A DNA stretch of 64,000 nucleotides from Chinchilla lanigera (taxonomy: Eukaryota; Chordata; Mammalia; Rodentia; Chinchillidae). The stretch spans positions 2,660,260 through 2,724,259 of the forward strand of contig NW_004955470.1 in assembly GCF_000276665.1 (NCBI RefSeq). Direction: 5' to 3'. A model generated the notes under the pieces. It saw only the letters and a list, made by a program, of their open reading frames with translations, was not told where the DNA came from and made no database searches. A program made the translations under genes and the position numbers. Of the stretch, positions 45,890-56,265 are shown piece by piece. The first letter of the stretch is position 1. Every line of letters starts with the position of its first letter.

Positions 45890-46384
45890 ATGTGTATAGA
45901 ACTTTCAGAAGTCAATGAAAGGAAAACAGCTCAAAGAAGACATATGCATGGGAATAAGTACATGGAAGGACATTTGGCATCATTAGCCATAGAGGAAATG
46001 CAAATTAAGGCCACCCTGGGTACCATTACACATATTTTCAAATGGCTAAAATTAAAAAGACTGTCTGTACCAAGTCCTGTCCAGGATGTAGAAAAAAATG
46101 AAATTTTCATACACAGCTAGCAAGAATGTAAAACTCTACAAAACGGTTTGGGAAATGGTTTAAAATTTCTTTAAAAACTTAAACATGAAATAAATATAAA
46201 TAAATAAATTTTTAAAAACCTAAACAGGCACCTACCATACGTCCTGCCATTTTAATTCCAAGAGAAAAAAAAGTAAATGTTCATACAAAGGTTTGGACAT
46301 AAATGTTCACAGTAGCTTTATTTGTGATAGCCCCAGACTGGAAACCATCTAAATTCATCAACAGATAAACAGATAAACAATTGT

Positions 46385-46530
46385 GTCAGAAAGGGAACCA
46401 GAAAATGGAGTGAATGGGAAGAAAGGGGTGGAAAGGAAGAAGTAAAAATAATTAAGATGTGCTAATTCCCCACAGTGATGTAATAGTAAGTACTACAAGC
46501 ATGTACTAATAAAAATTAACAGTAATACAA
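46385..46530 (+). mobile_element. Short 5'-truncated insert in the old L1 3' region
   Basis: The L1 text is broken by about 145 bases ('gtggaaaggaagaagtaaaa', 'gcatgtactaataaaaatta') that resemble a purine-rich L1 3' UTR ending in an AATAAA-like signal. The flanks 'acaattgtg' and 'acaaattatg' may be a decayed target-site duplication. Confidence 0.45.
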
Positions 46531-47021
46531 ATTATGGTGTATCCATACAATAGGTATCTATTTGGCAGAAAAAAAGAAAGAAGGAAGAAATGATTGATAA
46601 ATGCAACATAGATAAATCTGAGAAATATTGTTGCTTAAAAGAAGTCAGACCAAAAAAGTCTACATGTTGTGTGTACCATTCACATAAAGCTTATAGAGAA
46701 TGAAAATCTGTAGTGATATTAGAAAGTGATAGGAATAAATAGGGGTGGGGAAGGGAGGCCTGGAAGGCAGGTTACAAAGGGAATGAGGAAATTTTCAGGG
46801 AGGGGTGATGGGTGTGTTCATGATATTGATCATTTTGATGGTTTCACTGATATACACACATGTGCACTCTTGGTACACTCTCACTATGTGCAGATTGTCA
46901 GATGTCAATTACACTGCAATAAAGCTGCTCAAAAATATTAATAATCAAGGCGATGGAGTCTCAAGACTTAACTCTCCCATGACTTCTCTTGGTCTGTTCT
47001 ACCAAGAAGTGACATAAAACC

Positions 47022-47131
47022 TACATATTTGGGCTGGGGATGCAGCTGCATGGTACAACACCTGCCTGGCAAGCATGAGGCCCTGGGTTTGATTCCCGGT
47101 ATATATATAAAAAATATATATATACATATTT
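47022..47131 (+). mobile_element. ID SINE with AT-rich tail and 9-bp target-site duplication
   Basis: The body from 47031 ('gggctggggatgcagctgca', 'caacacctgcctggcaagc', 'gggtttgattcccggt') ends in a (TA)n/A tail. TACATATTT lies at 47022-47030 and 47123-47131. Confidence 0.92.
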
Positions 47132-49214
47132 ATGTGGAGCCTGACAGACAACACCTCTGTGTCACTATGCAAATCTGAGCAAAAGGGACAATAACCACCC
47201 AAGCATGTTTCCACAGGCTCCCGTCCCGCAGTAGCATGCGGCTGCCAGTTAACCCCATGTGGGGCCTTTCTCTTTGGTTAGAGAATCTGAAATTGAGCTC
47301 TGCTCGGGTTCGGTGAGTGCGTGTGGTGATTCATGTGCATGGAAAGTACCCCCTGCTGACCGCAGACTAGAGTTCCCTACTGCCGCTTCAGTGTCAGAAC
47401 TAACCACTGCCTCCTGGGCTGTTTAAAAAAAAAGGTCCTCCTGTCAAACACTTTTAAATAATGTGTGTGCGATTATTTCCTTTCTGCTCTTGGAATTTCC
47501 TAACCATCGAGATTTATCTTTTTTCACCTGTGGTTTCCAGCACCATGCTTGGACTCTCCTTCCACACCACCCCCACACACCCGAACAGACCTCCCACTTA
47601 GCTGCCGAGAAGGGGCCCCCATCGGAGGGCTGTGCTTGGCTCCTACAAGGTGCCAGATCTGGTCACTCAGGTGGCCTTGCTCGGGCACAGCCATCAGAAA
47701 CAACAGTCTACTTGCCAGAAAATCTTGTGCCTCTCAAAGCTCTTGTCAGGATGACTCACCCCACACACAGAGAGGAGGGGGTGGGGGAGAAGAGTCCCAA
47801 CCTGGGCTTCCACAACCCCTCATCCAGAACCCCTCATCAGCCCACATACCTGTCCTGCTCTGTAATATCCATTGAGGAACCACTGGGCTTTGCATCTCCA
47901 GGGCAAGAGGAAGAGGCCATCTGCCACATTAGTGTCCCTTGCTGAGAGCCATATTGCCCCATGTTGCAGATGAAGCTCTAAGGGCTTCTGAAGCTAACAT
48001 ACCCCAGAGCTCTAAAGGATAGGGCAGAGCAGAGATCCCAGGCCAACCTGACCAGAGCACCTGCAACCTCTGAGCAGCTCGGTGTGGCCCCTCCCTGCTA
48101 CCACCTGCTCACTGCTGCTTTGCAGCCGTGTGTACAGACACTGGGAGGTTGTGCTCCCGGTGCTCCTTGAGTCACTGATAGGTTGGGTTTTCAGTTGCAA
48201 GATGTGTATCATCTCCACTGACATCTCTGGAGAGGTCAACAAACCTGGACCTGACTTGATGCCTCTTGAGTCTTCCAAGACATTATATAGAAGACTAGCG
48301 CTTCCAGGATGGCAGGATTGCCATGGGCTTCTCCTCCAGATTCCTGTAGGGAGGGATCTGTTTGTTCACAGATTCAAGGAAGCAGGCAGAAGCATTCCCA
48401 GAGGTTTTTTAGGCTCTGATAAGGAGTTCAGACTTTGTTCTAATACAGGATTTTGCACAAGGAAGTGAATGATCAGATCGTTCAAGAAATGAAACTTAGA
48501 GACCAATCCAGAGTGCACTGCAGCAGCCCACAGAAAAGAGGACAGCCACTTGGACTTTACAGCTGCCAGTGAGCATAGAAGAAACGGACACATTCAGGGG
48601 TAAAACTGGAACTGGTGGAGAACTGCAAGAGGGTAATGAGGATAAAGAGAAGAATCAGGCTGTGTTGTAAGATTTTGGCTTGAGAAAGATGAGAATCCAA
48701 GGTGGGAGAGAGAGAGGAAAAGTCAGACGAGAAAAGCTTTGTGCCTTGTTTAGAGAAATCTGAATCTGAAATGCTGACAAGCCTAAGAAGAGCAGACAAT
48801 GGTGTGCATGGGTATGGGCTCTGGATGGGCACAAGGCTTCAGGAGTCAGGAGCAGATGAACAGAACTGAAAGCCAGGAGACGGGCCAGGTCGCAAGGGGG
48901 TCCATGTGCACAGGATGAAGAGGAGCACATGAGGAGGAGAACTCTGGGCCGGGCAGGACTGGAAGTGAGCGACGTGGCCAGGGAGACTAAGGAAGAGCAG
49001 TTGGTGCAATAGAAAGAAAGCCGTGCACAGGGCGTGGTGTGCTGGAGGCAACGGTGTTCTCATCTTTTGTACTATTTATTTGAAAAGTGATATTAATGCA
49101 AATAATCTGCAAAGAATAAAAGTGTAAATTCCTAGTAAATTTCATATTGCTGCCAGTAAAAAAGCAACGGACACCTTCATTTATGTGGAAGGAAAAAATG
49201 TTGAACTGGCAAAA
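47132..49214. other. Unassigned unique sequence (2.1 kb)
   Basis: No exon or repeat was recognised. The + open frames over 47463-47945 overlap in two phases and contain no known domain. Frames on both strands at 48012-49063 conflict. Confidence 0.5.
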
Positions 49215-50100
49215 TGCTTGACTGAATGCACACTTCTCAAAAGGGGAGCTCTGATGTATCAAGAAGCGCAGGAATCAACATCATTAGCCATTCAGGAAAT
49301 GCAAATTAAAACAATGCTGAGATTCCATCTTGCCCCAGAAAGAATGGCTATTATCAAGAAATCAACCAATAACAAATGCCGACAGGTCTATGGGGAAAAA
49401 GGAACACTTTTCCACTGTTGGTGGGAGTGTAGAAATCAGTGGTGAGAATCCTCAAAACTTAAAACTAGAGTTTCAATGTGACCAGCTATTTCCCTTCTTG
49501 GTATCTTCCCAAAAGAATTAAAAGCATCATACCACACTGATATATGTCACCTATGTTTATAGCAGCACAGTTTGTAATAGCTAAATCTTGGAAACAGCCC
49601 AAATGCCCATCAACTCATGAATGGCTAAAGATGGGGGTTTTTATACCATGGAGTACTACTCTGCCATAAAGAAAAAACAAGCTTGAGACATTTCTAGGTA
49701 AATGGATGCACCTTGAGACCATACTCTTCAAGTGAAATAAACCAGACACAAATGTGTAAATACCACATTGTTTCTCTGTGTGAGAAACTGGAAGTGTAAA
49801 ATAAGGCCCAAAGTGTATAATAGATATTGAGAAATAGGAAGAAAATGCTCAGTTGGGAAGGGGAACTGGAGATGAGGTAGGGGGAAAGGAAGGAAGGGAA
49901 AAGAAAAAGTGATGAGAAAAGAAGGAAAAAATGAAAGCAAAGCTTTTGTCAATAAGGAAGAGAAGTGGGATTGGAGGGAGGATTGGGGAATGGGAAAAAA
50001 GAAAGAATCAAGTTGTGTCACGTACGGGTACAAATTCCCTGTGATGAATGTGATCATTATGTATATCTAAAATGTACCAATAAATTAATTTTTTTAAAAA
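49215..50100 (+). mobile_element. Younger L1 LINE 3' end
   Basis: Contains the conserved pre-terminal text ('gccattcaggaaatgcaaat' 49287-49306, 'tcaagaaatcaaccaataac' 49354-49373), 'tagcagcacagtttgtaata', 'ccaaatgcccatcaactcat', then a purine-rich 3' UTR and 'aaaatgtaccaataaattaa' near 50069 with an A/T tail. It is closely related to the L1 ending at 59.7 kb and serves as an uninterrupted copy of the same 3' UTR. It is 5' truncated. AAAATGCT occurs just before it (about 49210) and after the tail (about 50107), a possible target-site duplication. Confidence 0.85.
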
Positions 50101-50831
50101 GCAAGTGAAAATGCTCTCAAACCATTACTCATTAAGGAAATGCAAATTAAAACCACAATGGGATACTACTACATACTTGCCCAAGTGGCTAAAAAGACTG
50201 ACAACATCAAATGTTGGCAAGGAGGCAGAGCAAGTGGAATTCTCACTGCTGGTAGAAATGCGAAAGGAAAGCAGTACCACTGGGAAAGTGTTTGGCATTT
50301 TCTAGCAAAATTAAACATTCTCCTCCCAAGTCACCAAGAAATTTCATTCCTAGGATATTATCAATAAGAAGCAAATACTAATATCCACCCAAATGTTCAT
50401 AAGCTGTATTTGTGATAGCTAAAATCAGGACACGACCCAAAGACCTAGTAAATATCTACAAAGGCACAACCCCAACTGTGTGCAATAGCATACTCTGTAA
50501 AACCTCTCTGCAGTGAGAAAGAGCAAACCACTAATCATGCAAATGAGGGTGAATCTCAAAAATGTTACCGTACACAAAGGAAAGTGGACAGGAAAAGATG
50601 ATACTCTGTATGGTTCCATTTTTATGAAGTTCAAGAACAAGTAGAACTTGTAGGTGATAACCGCAGTCAGCATAGTGGTTTCTTCCGGGAGCAAGAAGGA
50701 AGGTTGACTGCATGGGACAGGAGAGGACCTTGTCCTTCCCTGGGGTGACAGAAATGCTCTGGATCTTGACATATGTGGTGGCTGCATAGGAAATAGAGAT
50801 CTGTGCATTTCACTGTATGTAATTTATACCT
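50101..50831 (+). mobile_element. Old L1 LINE 3' end
   Basis: 'attaaggaaatgcaaattaa' (50131-50150), 'gttggcaaggaggcagagc', 'gtatggttccatttttatga' (50609-50628) and 'gtgcatttcactgtatgtaa' (50803-50822) follow an L1M 3' end. A B1 interrupts its last bases: after the B1 the text resumes 'tatatctcaattg'. Confidence 0.8.
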
Positions 50832-50968
50832 CTGTAATCCTAGCACTCAGGAGGCTGAGGCAGGAGGGTTGCTGTGAGTTCTAGGCCAATGTGGGCTACA
50901 AAGTAATTTCAAGGCAGCCTGAACTGCATAGCAAAACCCTGTCTCAAAAAGACACAAAAAAATTATAT
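50832..50968 (+). mobile_element. B1 SINE
   Basis: 'gtaatcctagcactcaggag' (50834-50853), 'gctgaggcaggagggttgct' and 'aaaaccctgtctcaaaaag' are a B1 monomer missing its first bases. The flanks 'aatttatacctc' and 'aattatatctc' are a diverged target-site duplication in the old L1. Confidence 0.88.
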
Positions 50969-51026
50969 CTCAATTGTTTTAATTTACAGAAGAACTTCAA
51001 GATGGAGAATGGAGAAATATAATGTG

Positions 51027-51427
51027 TGTTATGGTTGATACATTGTGTCAACTTGGGGAGTCTAGAGGTTTGGCTAAGTGACTCAGCAGGAAGCCAGGGT
51101 GCATACTTTGTATTCATCCTGAGCCTGTGCTAGAGGAGGGCATGGAGATTATGTGAGAGCTACGCGCCCCCTAGGTGAAGGTAGCCTGTTTGCAGTGTCA
51201 GGGATGGGAAGAGGCTGCTTGCCTGCTACTCTTCCCTTTTGCTCTGGCTGCTTTGCTGTTCGGCTGCCATTCCCCTCTTTGCTCTTGTTGCTTTGCTATT
51301 TTCTGCCTCGGAGCCAGCCAAGTATGGACTGAAACCTCCACAAACTGTAAGCTAAATAAACCTTTCCGTCCTTCATTTTGGGCGTTGGGTATTTTGTCTC
51401 AGCAACGAGAGAAAAGTAACCAAGACA
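51027..51427 (+). mobile_element. MaLR-like solo LTR with perfect 5-bp target-site duplication
   Basis: The sequence runs from 'tgttatggttgatacattgt' to 'gagaaaagtaaccaagaca', a canonical TG...CA LTR of 401 bp, flanked by ATGTG at 51022-51026 and 51428-51432. A polyadenylation signal AATAAA lies at 51355-51360, followed by 'gggtattttgtctcagcaac' (51386-51405). The 3' third matches the LTRs at 40.7 and 59.4 kb; the 5' third differs. No internal sequence. Confidence 0.85.
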
Positions 51428-51611
51428 ATGTGTCTGTCCTGTACCCCGTGCCACCAGGAACTGTCCAGATGTTCTGAGACTGTGGCAGTCTAGAGAGTCC
51501 CCTGCCGTCCCCCCAGCTCAGACAGCCACTCTCCCCTCCACAGTGGGAACAGGGCCTCCCCACCCCACAGGGCAGCCCAGCCCCCTCCTCAGTGCTGCCT
51601 GCTCCCGCAGG

Positions 51612-51790
51612 TCTCAGAAGGTAGCACACCTGGAATCCCAGCACTTTGGGAGGCTGAGGCAAGAGGATCGCCAAATTCAAGCCTATGAGCAACTCAGCAA
51701 CTTAGTAATTCTATCTCAAAAAGGAAAAAAATTAAAAGGGGAGGGATGGCTGGGGATGCAGCTCAGGTGAAAGCCCTGGCACTGTAAAAA
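51612..51790 (+). mobile_element. B1-dID composite SINE
   Basis: The B1 part ('ggaatcccagcactttggga' 51631-51650, 'ggctgaggcaagaggatcgc') is joined by 'ctatctcaaaaaggaaaaaa' to the ID part ('ctggggatgcagctcaggtg'), which is cut short after 'agccctggcactg'. Confidence 0.85.
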
Positions 51791-53544
51791 TGAACAAAAC
51801 CAAGGCACTGATAGCTCCTTCCCTGCAGCCCATGTGCCACAGATGGAACCATTCAGTAGGGTTCCTTCCCCCGACCTGAGGCCTACAGTTCCTCAGGCTG
51901 CAAGCAGCAGGGTTCCTGAGGACACCCCAGAAGTCGCCAGGTATTCCTTCTGCCAAGCTCATGGAAGAGGAAGGTTTGGAGAAAGTCGCATGAAAGCCGC
52001 GCAGCCTGAGCTGGAGCTGGAGAGATGAGAAGAGTTTGTTGGTTGAACGTGGTGGGGGTTGAGGGGCAGAACGTTCCAGCTGTCTTTGGACCGTGTCAGT
52101 CACACCAAGTATATCTCCCCCTTTGGGCCCATAGAAATCCAGTGATACCTAAGCACCACTATGTTATGTATGTCTGCCTTGGATGAATGAAAGGTGTTTG
52201 TTTTTCATTTCATCTCTGTCCACTTTCAAAAAGAGTGTGCAGCAGCTTCTGGTGAACGCAATACTAGCACTGTATCATTTCCACCAAAATAAAAAACTAG
52301 GGAGAGCCATCTAGAGGTAGAGTTCTCATCTCTGCCCTGGCATTGAGTAAAGCACAGCATGTCACAGAGTGAGGGCCCAAGGTCCCCACCCGCTGAGGAT
52401 GCCCTACAGCCACATCTCCTGGCATGGGAGGCTTCCATTCCTTCCCAAATTTCCCCAGGTCTAATGAACAATAAGATAAGAATCAGTGGCCCAGAGCAAT
52501 AAGCAGCCCGGGTCTACTTTGGGCTTTGCCAGATCCCGTGTCACCAGCTCTAGGTAGTGACTGGCTGACATGTTGACACCTGTCCAGGGCAGGCAGTGAT
52601 TCCAGCTCTGCCAGGACTCAAGGCTCCAGGTCCCCAGACAATGCAGGCACTCGGTCCAGAGGGGCGGATGGATGCCAAGCGGTGGAAACACCAACGAAGT
52701 CGACTAAAACGTGTTAACCAAAACCGGAAGCCAGAGTGAGGAGGACGAGAGTGTGTTTCACTTCAGACATGCAATTTTGTCAATACCCTTATTGTTCAAA
52801 AACTCTTTTTTAAAGGTATTTTCAAAAAGAGACCAAGATTCCGTCTTCCTCCCAAATGCTTGTGTTTTTTCAGATTTGCACTTGGGGGGAGATTTAAACA
52901 AAACGCAAACACTGTTGCAATACTGGAGGCCAGGCTCTTTGCTGGGGTGGGAGGGGGGGAATAAAAGGATTTGTACTTATCAGAGGCGATGCTGCTTCCT
53001 CAAGGAGAGACAACGGCCGGCCAGGGCATGGCCTTACTAAGAGACAATCAGGAAGGACACAGCCTCTTCTGTCTGGTGACAGCGTGACCTCCCACCGCTG
53101 GCAAACTCGTAGCACTGGAATGGGCAGAGTGGTGGACTTTCAATGGCGTCCACTTCTCCTGATCCAAGATCCAAGGAGGTCCCATTGACTGGGGAAATGA
53201 AACCCTTCCAAGGAACAAATGTTAGCAAGTAACGAACAGCAGCATCTTTCTCTTTTTGTCCCATGCAAATTGGGAGCAAAGTTAAATTAAAGCGCTCTTG
53301 ACTTGAATCAACCTGTTTGGGTAAAGCTGCCCTGTATCCTGGCCTCCGTGTGACTTTGGAAAGGAGGCTGGTTGAATATGCTACAGTGTATTCCAGAGAA
53401 CCCTGCAGCCGTGAACACTTCGCTGTAGAAAAATCATCAGGAACGTGGAAAGGTGTTCTTGGAAGACTCCTGAGTGGGGAAGTTTATGACCGAATGTACA
53501 CAGCGCAGTGATCCTATTTGCATCTTTATGGAGTAGCTAGCTAT
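51791..53544. other. Unassigned unique sequence
   Basis: No recognisable feature. Short open frames on both strands overlap and have no known domain. Confidence 0.5.
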
Positions 53545-53905
53545 CTGTCCAAATCCATTAGGGCTGCTATAACAAAATTCTTTTAACTGGGCAAGTCATA
53601 AACAACAGAAATTTATTGCTTCTGGAGCCTGGGAAGCCAAGATCAAGGCACCAGCAGATTCATTGTCTGGCGAAGGCTTTTCTGCTTCGTGGGTGGCACC
53701 ACGAGCTTTGTCGTCATATGGTGGGAGGGGGGCACGGCGCCCCCAAACCTCCTTTATAAGATCATTAGTCTCATTCATTAAAGCAGGGCCGTCCTGGCCA
53801 AATCACCTCCTAAAGGCGCCACCTCTTACTACGGTCACATTGGCAAAGAAGTTTCAACACATGAACTTGGAGGGGACACTCTCAGACCATAGCACTGTCT
53901 GTCCA
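53545..53905 (-). mobile_element. MST/MLT-type MaLR LTR, antisense
   Basis: The + strand reads 'attagggctgctataacaaa' (53558-53577), 'cagcagattcattgtctggc' (53652-53671), 'aaatcacctcctaaaggcgc' (53800-53819), 'agtttcaacacatgaacttg' and ends near 'cagaccatagcac', matching the antisense order of an ancient MaLR LTR. Confidence 0.7.
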
Positions 53906-54984
53906 CCTGTCTTTACATACATATATACACGAATGCAACATACATGTTTAAAGACACACTCCAAAATGTCCACCGTGACTGTCTGCAAGTATTTTTCTTT
54001 CTTTTTATTTATATTTGTTTCATAATTTTTATATAAGAAGTGTGTGAATTCTTATGTATGTGAGGTTAGAAAAAGATACTGAGATACTACTGAGACACAG
54101 AAGGAGACCAGAACCCCAGGGTGGTCAACTAGCTGCTGTCTTGCAGACCCAGCTTCTTGGGTGTGCAGCTCTAGTGGGAGGTCACTGTACCCCAAGCCAC
54201 CCCAAGCACAGGTGCGAGAGCGTCCAGCTTGGCCTATCCTATGGATCTAATGAGCAACCTCAATTATTGAGAATATCCGCGATGTCATCTCCACATGTGA
54301 TCTGCGGAGGCACCATAGCCATAAGGCTGGCAACGTCAGAGCTGGACCCTGGGAAGAGAGGCTGCTCAGGCTAGGAGATGAAGGGGCCTCCATCTGCAGG
54401 ACAGAGTCGGCTACCCTGGGCAGCTAATTGTTCAATGGCCTCCAAACAGGGGCCCTTCACCTTTAAGCTTTTCTCTGAGAGAGAGCTTGAGGATGCTGAT
54501 ATTTCTGGGGAAGCGCAGTTGCTGATCTTCTGCAGGTTGGCAGGGTCGGGGTGATGTCCTTCATATCCTGGCACCTGTGGCAGCAAGCTGCCCAGCCTTG
54601 CCCCAGGGCTATCTACGTGGGAAGGGTAGCCTGAGCTGAAATGAACAAGGCCAGTGGTGCTAGGTGGAGCAGAGAGAACTCAGATAGTGCAAGGCCCTGC
54701 TTAACCAGGTGCAGAATGGTGTTTTAGAGCGGGCCCTGCTACCCCAGTCTATTAAATGTAAGATGTATATGTCCAGCCCCTACTGTTTTTGAGTCATGTG
54801 ATTGCTAGAGTACAGAAGAAACAGGAAAATGCTCACTAGAATATAACTTGTGCAGCGCTGGGGGTTCTGTCTGTTTTGTTCACTGCTCAGAGGTCTGGTG
54901 CCTATACTAAGTACGTGGCAAGGAATGGATGCCCCATAAATAAATCCACCATCCAGCACATGCGTGAATGAGTGTAACTTGCTA
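53906..54984. other. Unassigned unique sequence
   Basis: No feature supported. Confidence 0.45.
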
Positions 54985-55328
54985 ATATGCAAAGAAGTGC
55001 AAATTATAACTGTACATAAACTCACCAAAAAATAGCTTACTGGAAAATACGTGGTTCTGGTGAATTTTTATGGGACCTGGCAGGCATCTACTATTCATAG
55101 CAATATAAATTAATGTAAATTTTGAAAAGTAATTTAGTCAGACTTATTTCAAACTTTCTACTCAGTCATTTCAGTTCTAGAGATTTATGTGAAATGAATA
55201 AATGCAGAGAAAGGAAACTTTCAACCTAACAAAATGTTCACTGAAAGGTAATTGACAGCAGTAAGGTTGTGGATGCAGTCTGAGTAGCTTCCAAGGATGG
55301 ATGGTCAAATAAATTGCAATTACTGAGA
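54985..55328 (+). mobile_element. Very old L1 LINE fragment
   Basis: 'atatgcaaagaagtgcaaat' (54986-55005), 'gggacctggcaggcatctac', 'tagagatttatgtgaaatga' (55177-55196) and 'gtcaaataaattgcaattac' (55304-55323) loosely follow the C-terminal part of an ancient L1. The assembly gap cuts it. Confidence 0.5.
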
Positions 55329-55495
55329 NNNNNNNNNNNNNNNNNNNNNNNNNNNNNNNNNNNNNNNNNNNNNNNNNNNNNNNNNNNNNNNNNNNNNNNN
55401 NNNNNNNNNNNNNNNNNNNNNNNNNNNNNNNNNNNNNNNNNNNNNNNNNNNNNNNNNNNNNNNNNNNNNNNNNNNNNNNNNNNNNNNNNNNNNNN
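55329..55495. other. Assembly gap (N run, 167 bases)
   Basis: All bases are N. It falls between an old L1 fragment and a B1 whose 5' half is missing, so at least that half probably lies in the gap. Translated 'open frames' across it are meaningless. Confidence 0.99.
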
Positions 55496-55625
55496 GAGGC
55501 AAGAGGATCACTGTGAGTTTGAGGCCAGCCTCGGCTACATTGTGAGTTCAAGGACAGCCTTGAACAGCCTTACATAGTAAGACCCTGTCTCAAAATAGCA
55601 AAAAACAAAATAACCACAAAAGTGT
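55496..55625 (+). mobile_element. B1 SINE, 3' two-thirds (5' part in the gap)
   Basis: 'gaggcaagaggatcactgtg' (55496-55515), 'gaggccagcctcggctacat' and 'aagaccctgtctcaaaatag' are a B1, followed by an A-rich tail. The head is hidden by the N run. Confidence 0.88.
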
Positions 55626-56265
55626 TAGAATACAAAGAGCCCAACTATAAAATATACTTTTGGGAAGAGTCTGGAAGGATGGAGGCCCTTCAGACTTCTC
55701 TCTCTTTAAATTTCTCATCAAAATCTTTTTAATCTAAGAGCTTGACCAAGTAAGACTCCACCTACAGCACACCATGCACCCAGTAGCAGCTGGCTCAGGG
55801 CACTCCCCAGCTCACGCCATTCCTGAGAGCCACCCGGCATCACCACTTGCCCTCCTTGCCCTTGTGGAACCCTCAGCCCCAGACCCATGGCCCTGAACTG
55901 CAGAGCTAGGGCATTGCCCAAGCAGGGCTTGCCGTGCTGCTACCCAGCCCTGAATCCTGAACAGGTACAGCTGTAGGGACAGTGTTACTGTCCACAGGTT
56001 GGAGAATGTTTGTCAGAAACAATTTGTGGATCACTGGCAAAGCAGGTGCTGGGCTGTGCTTTGTGAAAGCGGTTAAATAGGCATCCTGGCTGTTTGGAAC
56101 CGCCGTGCATCAAGACATACCTTCCCTCTGCCTGCAAGAGGGCAGCGTCCAGCCCACCTGCAAGGGGCCTGGCATTATTAAAAAGAAAGAAGGTGACTCC
56201 CTTCCAACAACTCTGATGTGTGGATTCAGCATGAGTAGTGGCTCTTAATCTTCCTAGAGTTGGAA
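55626..56265. other. Unassigned unique sequence
   Basis: No feature supported. The 5' end of the next L1 is not sharply defined. Confidence 0.45.

Larger units (their letters stand above)
41135..46955 (+). mobile_element. Old L1 LINE, end of ORF1 through ORF2 to 3' end (interrupted)
   Basis: Continues from ORF1 ('ctcagatgaagggaaattta' 41170-41189), through the inter-ORF and endonuclease regions (about 41700-43000), the RT region ('gaaagctacagaccagtagc' 43532-43551, 'ctcaatagatgcagaaaaag' 43737-43756), the C-terminal region, and a 3' UTR ending in 'gtcaattacactgcaataaa' (46904-46923). Two IDs, an unidentified 0.8-kb insert at 45.08-45.89 kb and a small insert near 46.39-46.53 kb interrupt it. 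Together with the piece at 39.2 kb it is the longest single L1 in the window. All frames are broken. Confidence 0.85.

Noticed and set aside
47463..47945. 160-codon + frame as a possible gene
   Set aside because: A second + phase is open for 108 codons over the same bases, and neither has a recognisable domain or a believable splice context.
55177..55577. Open frames of 63-124 codons spanning 55.2-55.6 kb
   Set aside because: Most of their length is the N gap, which translates to X.
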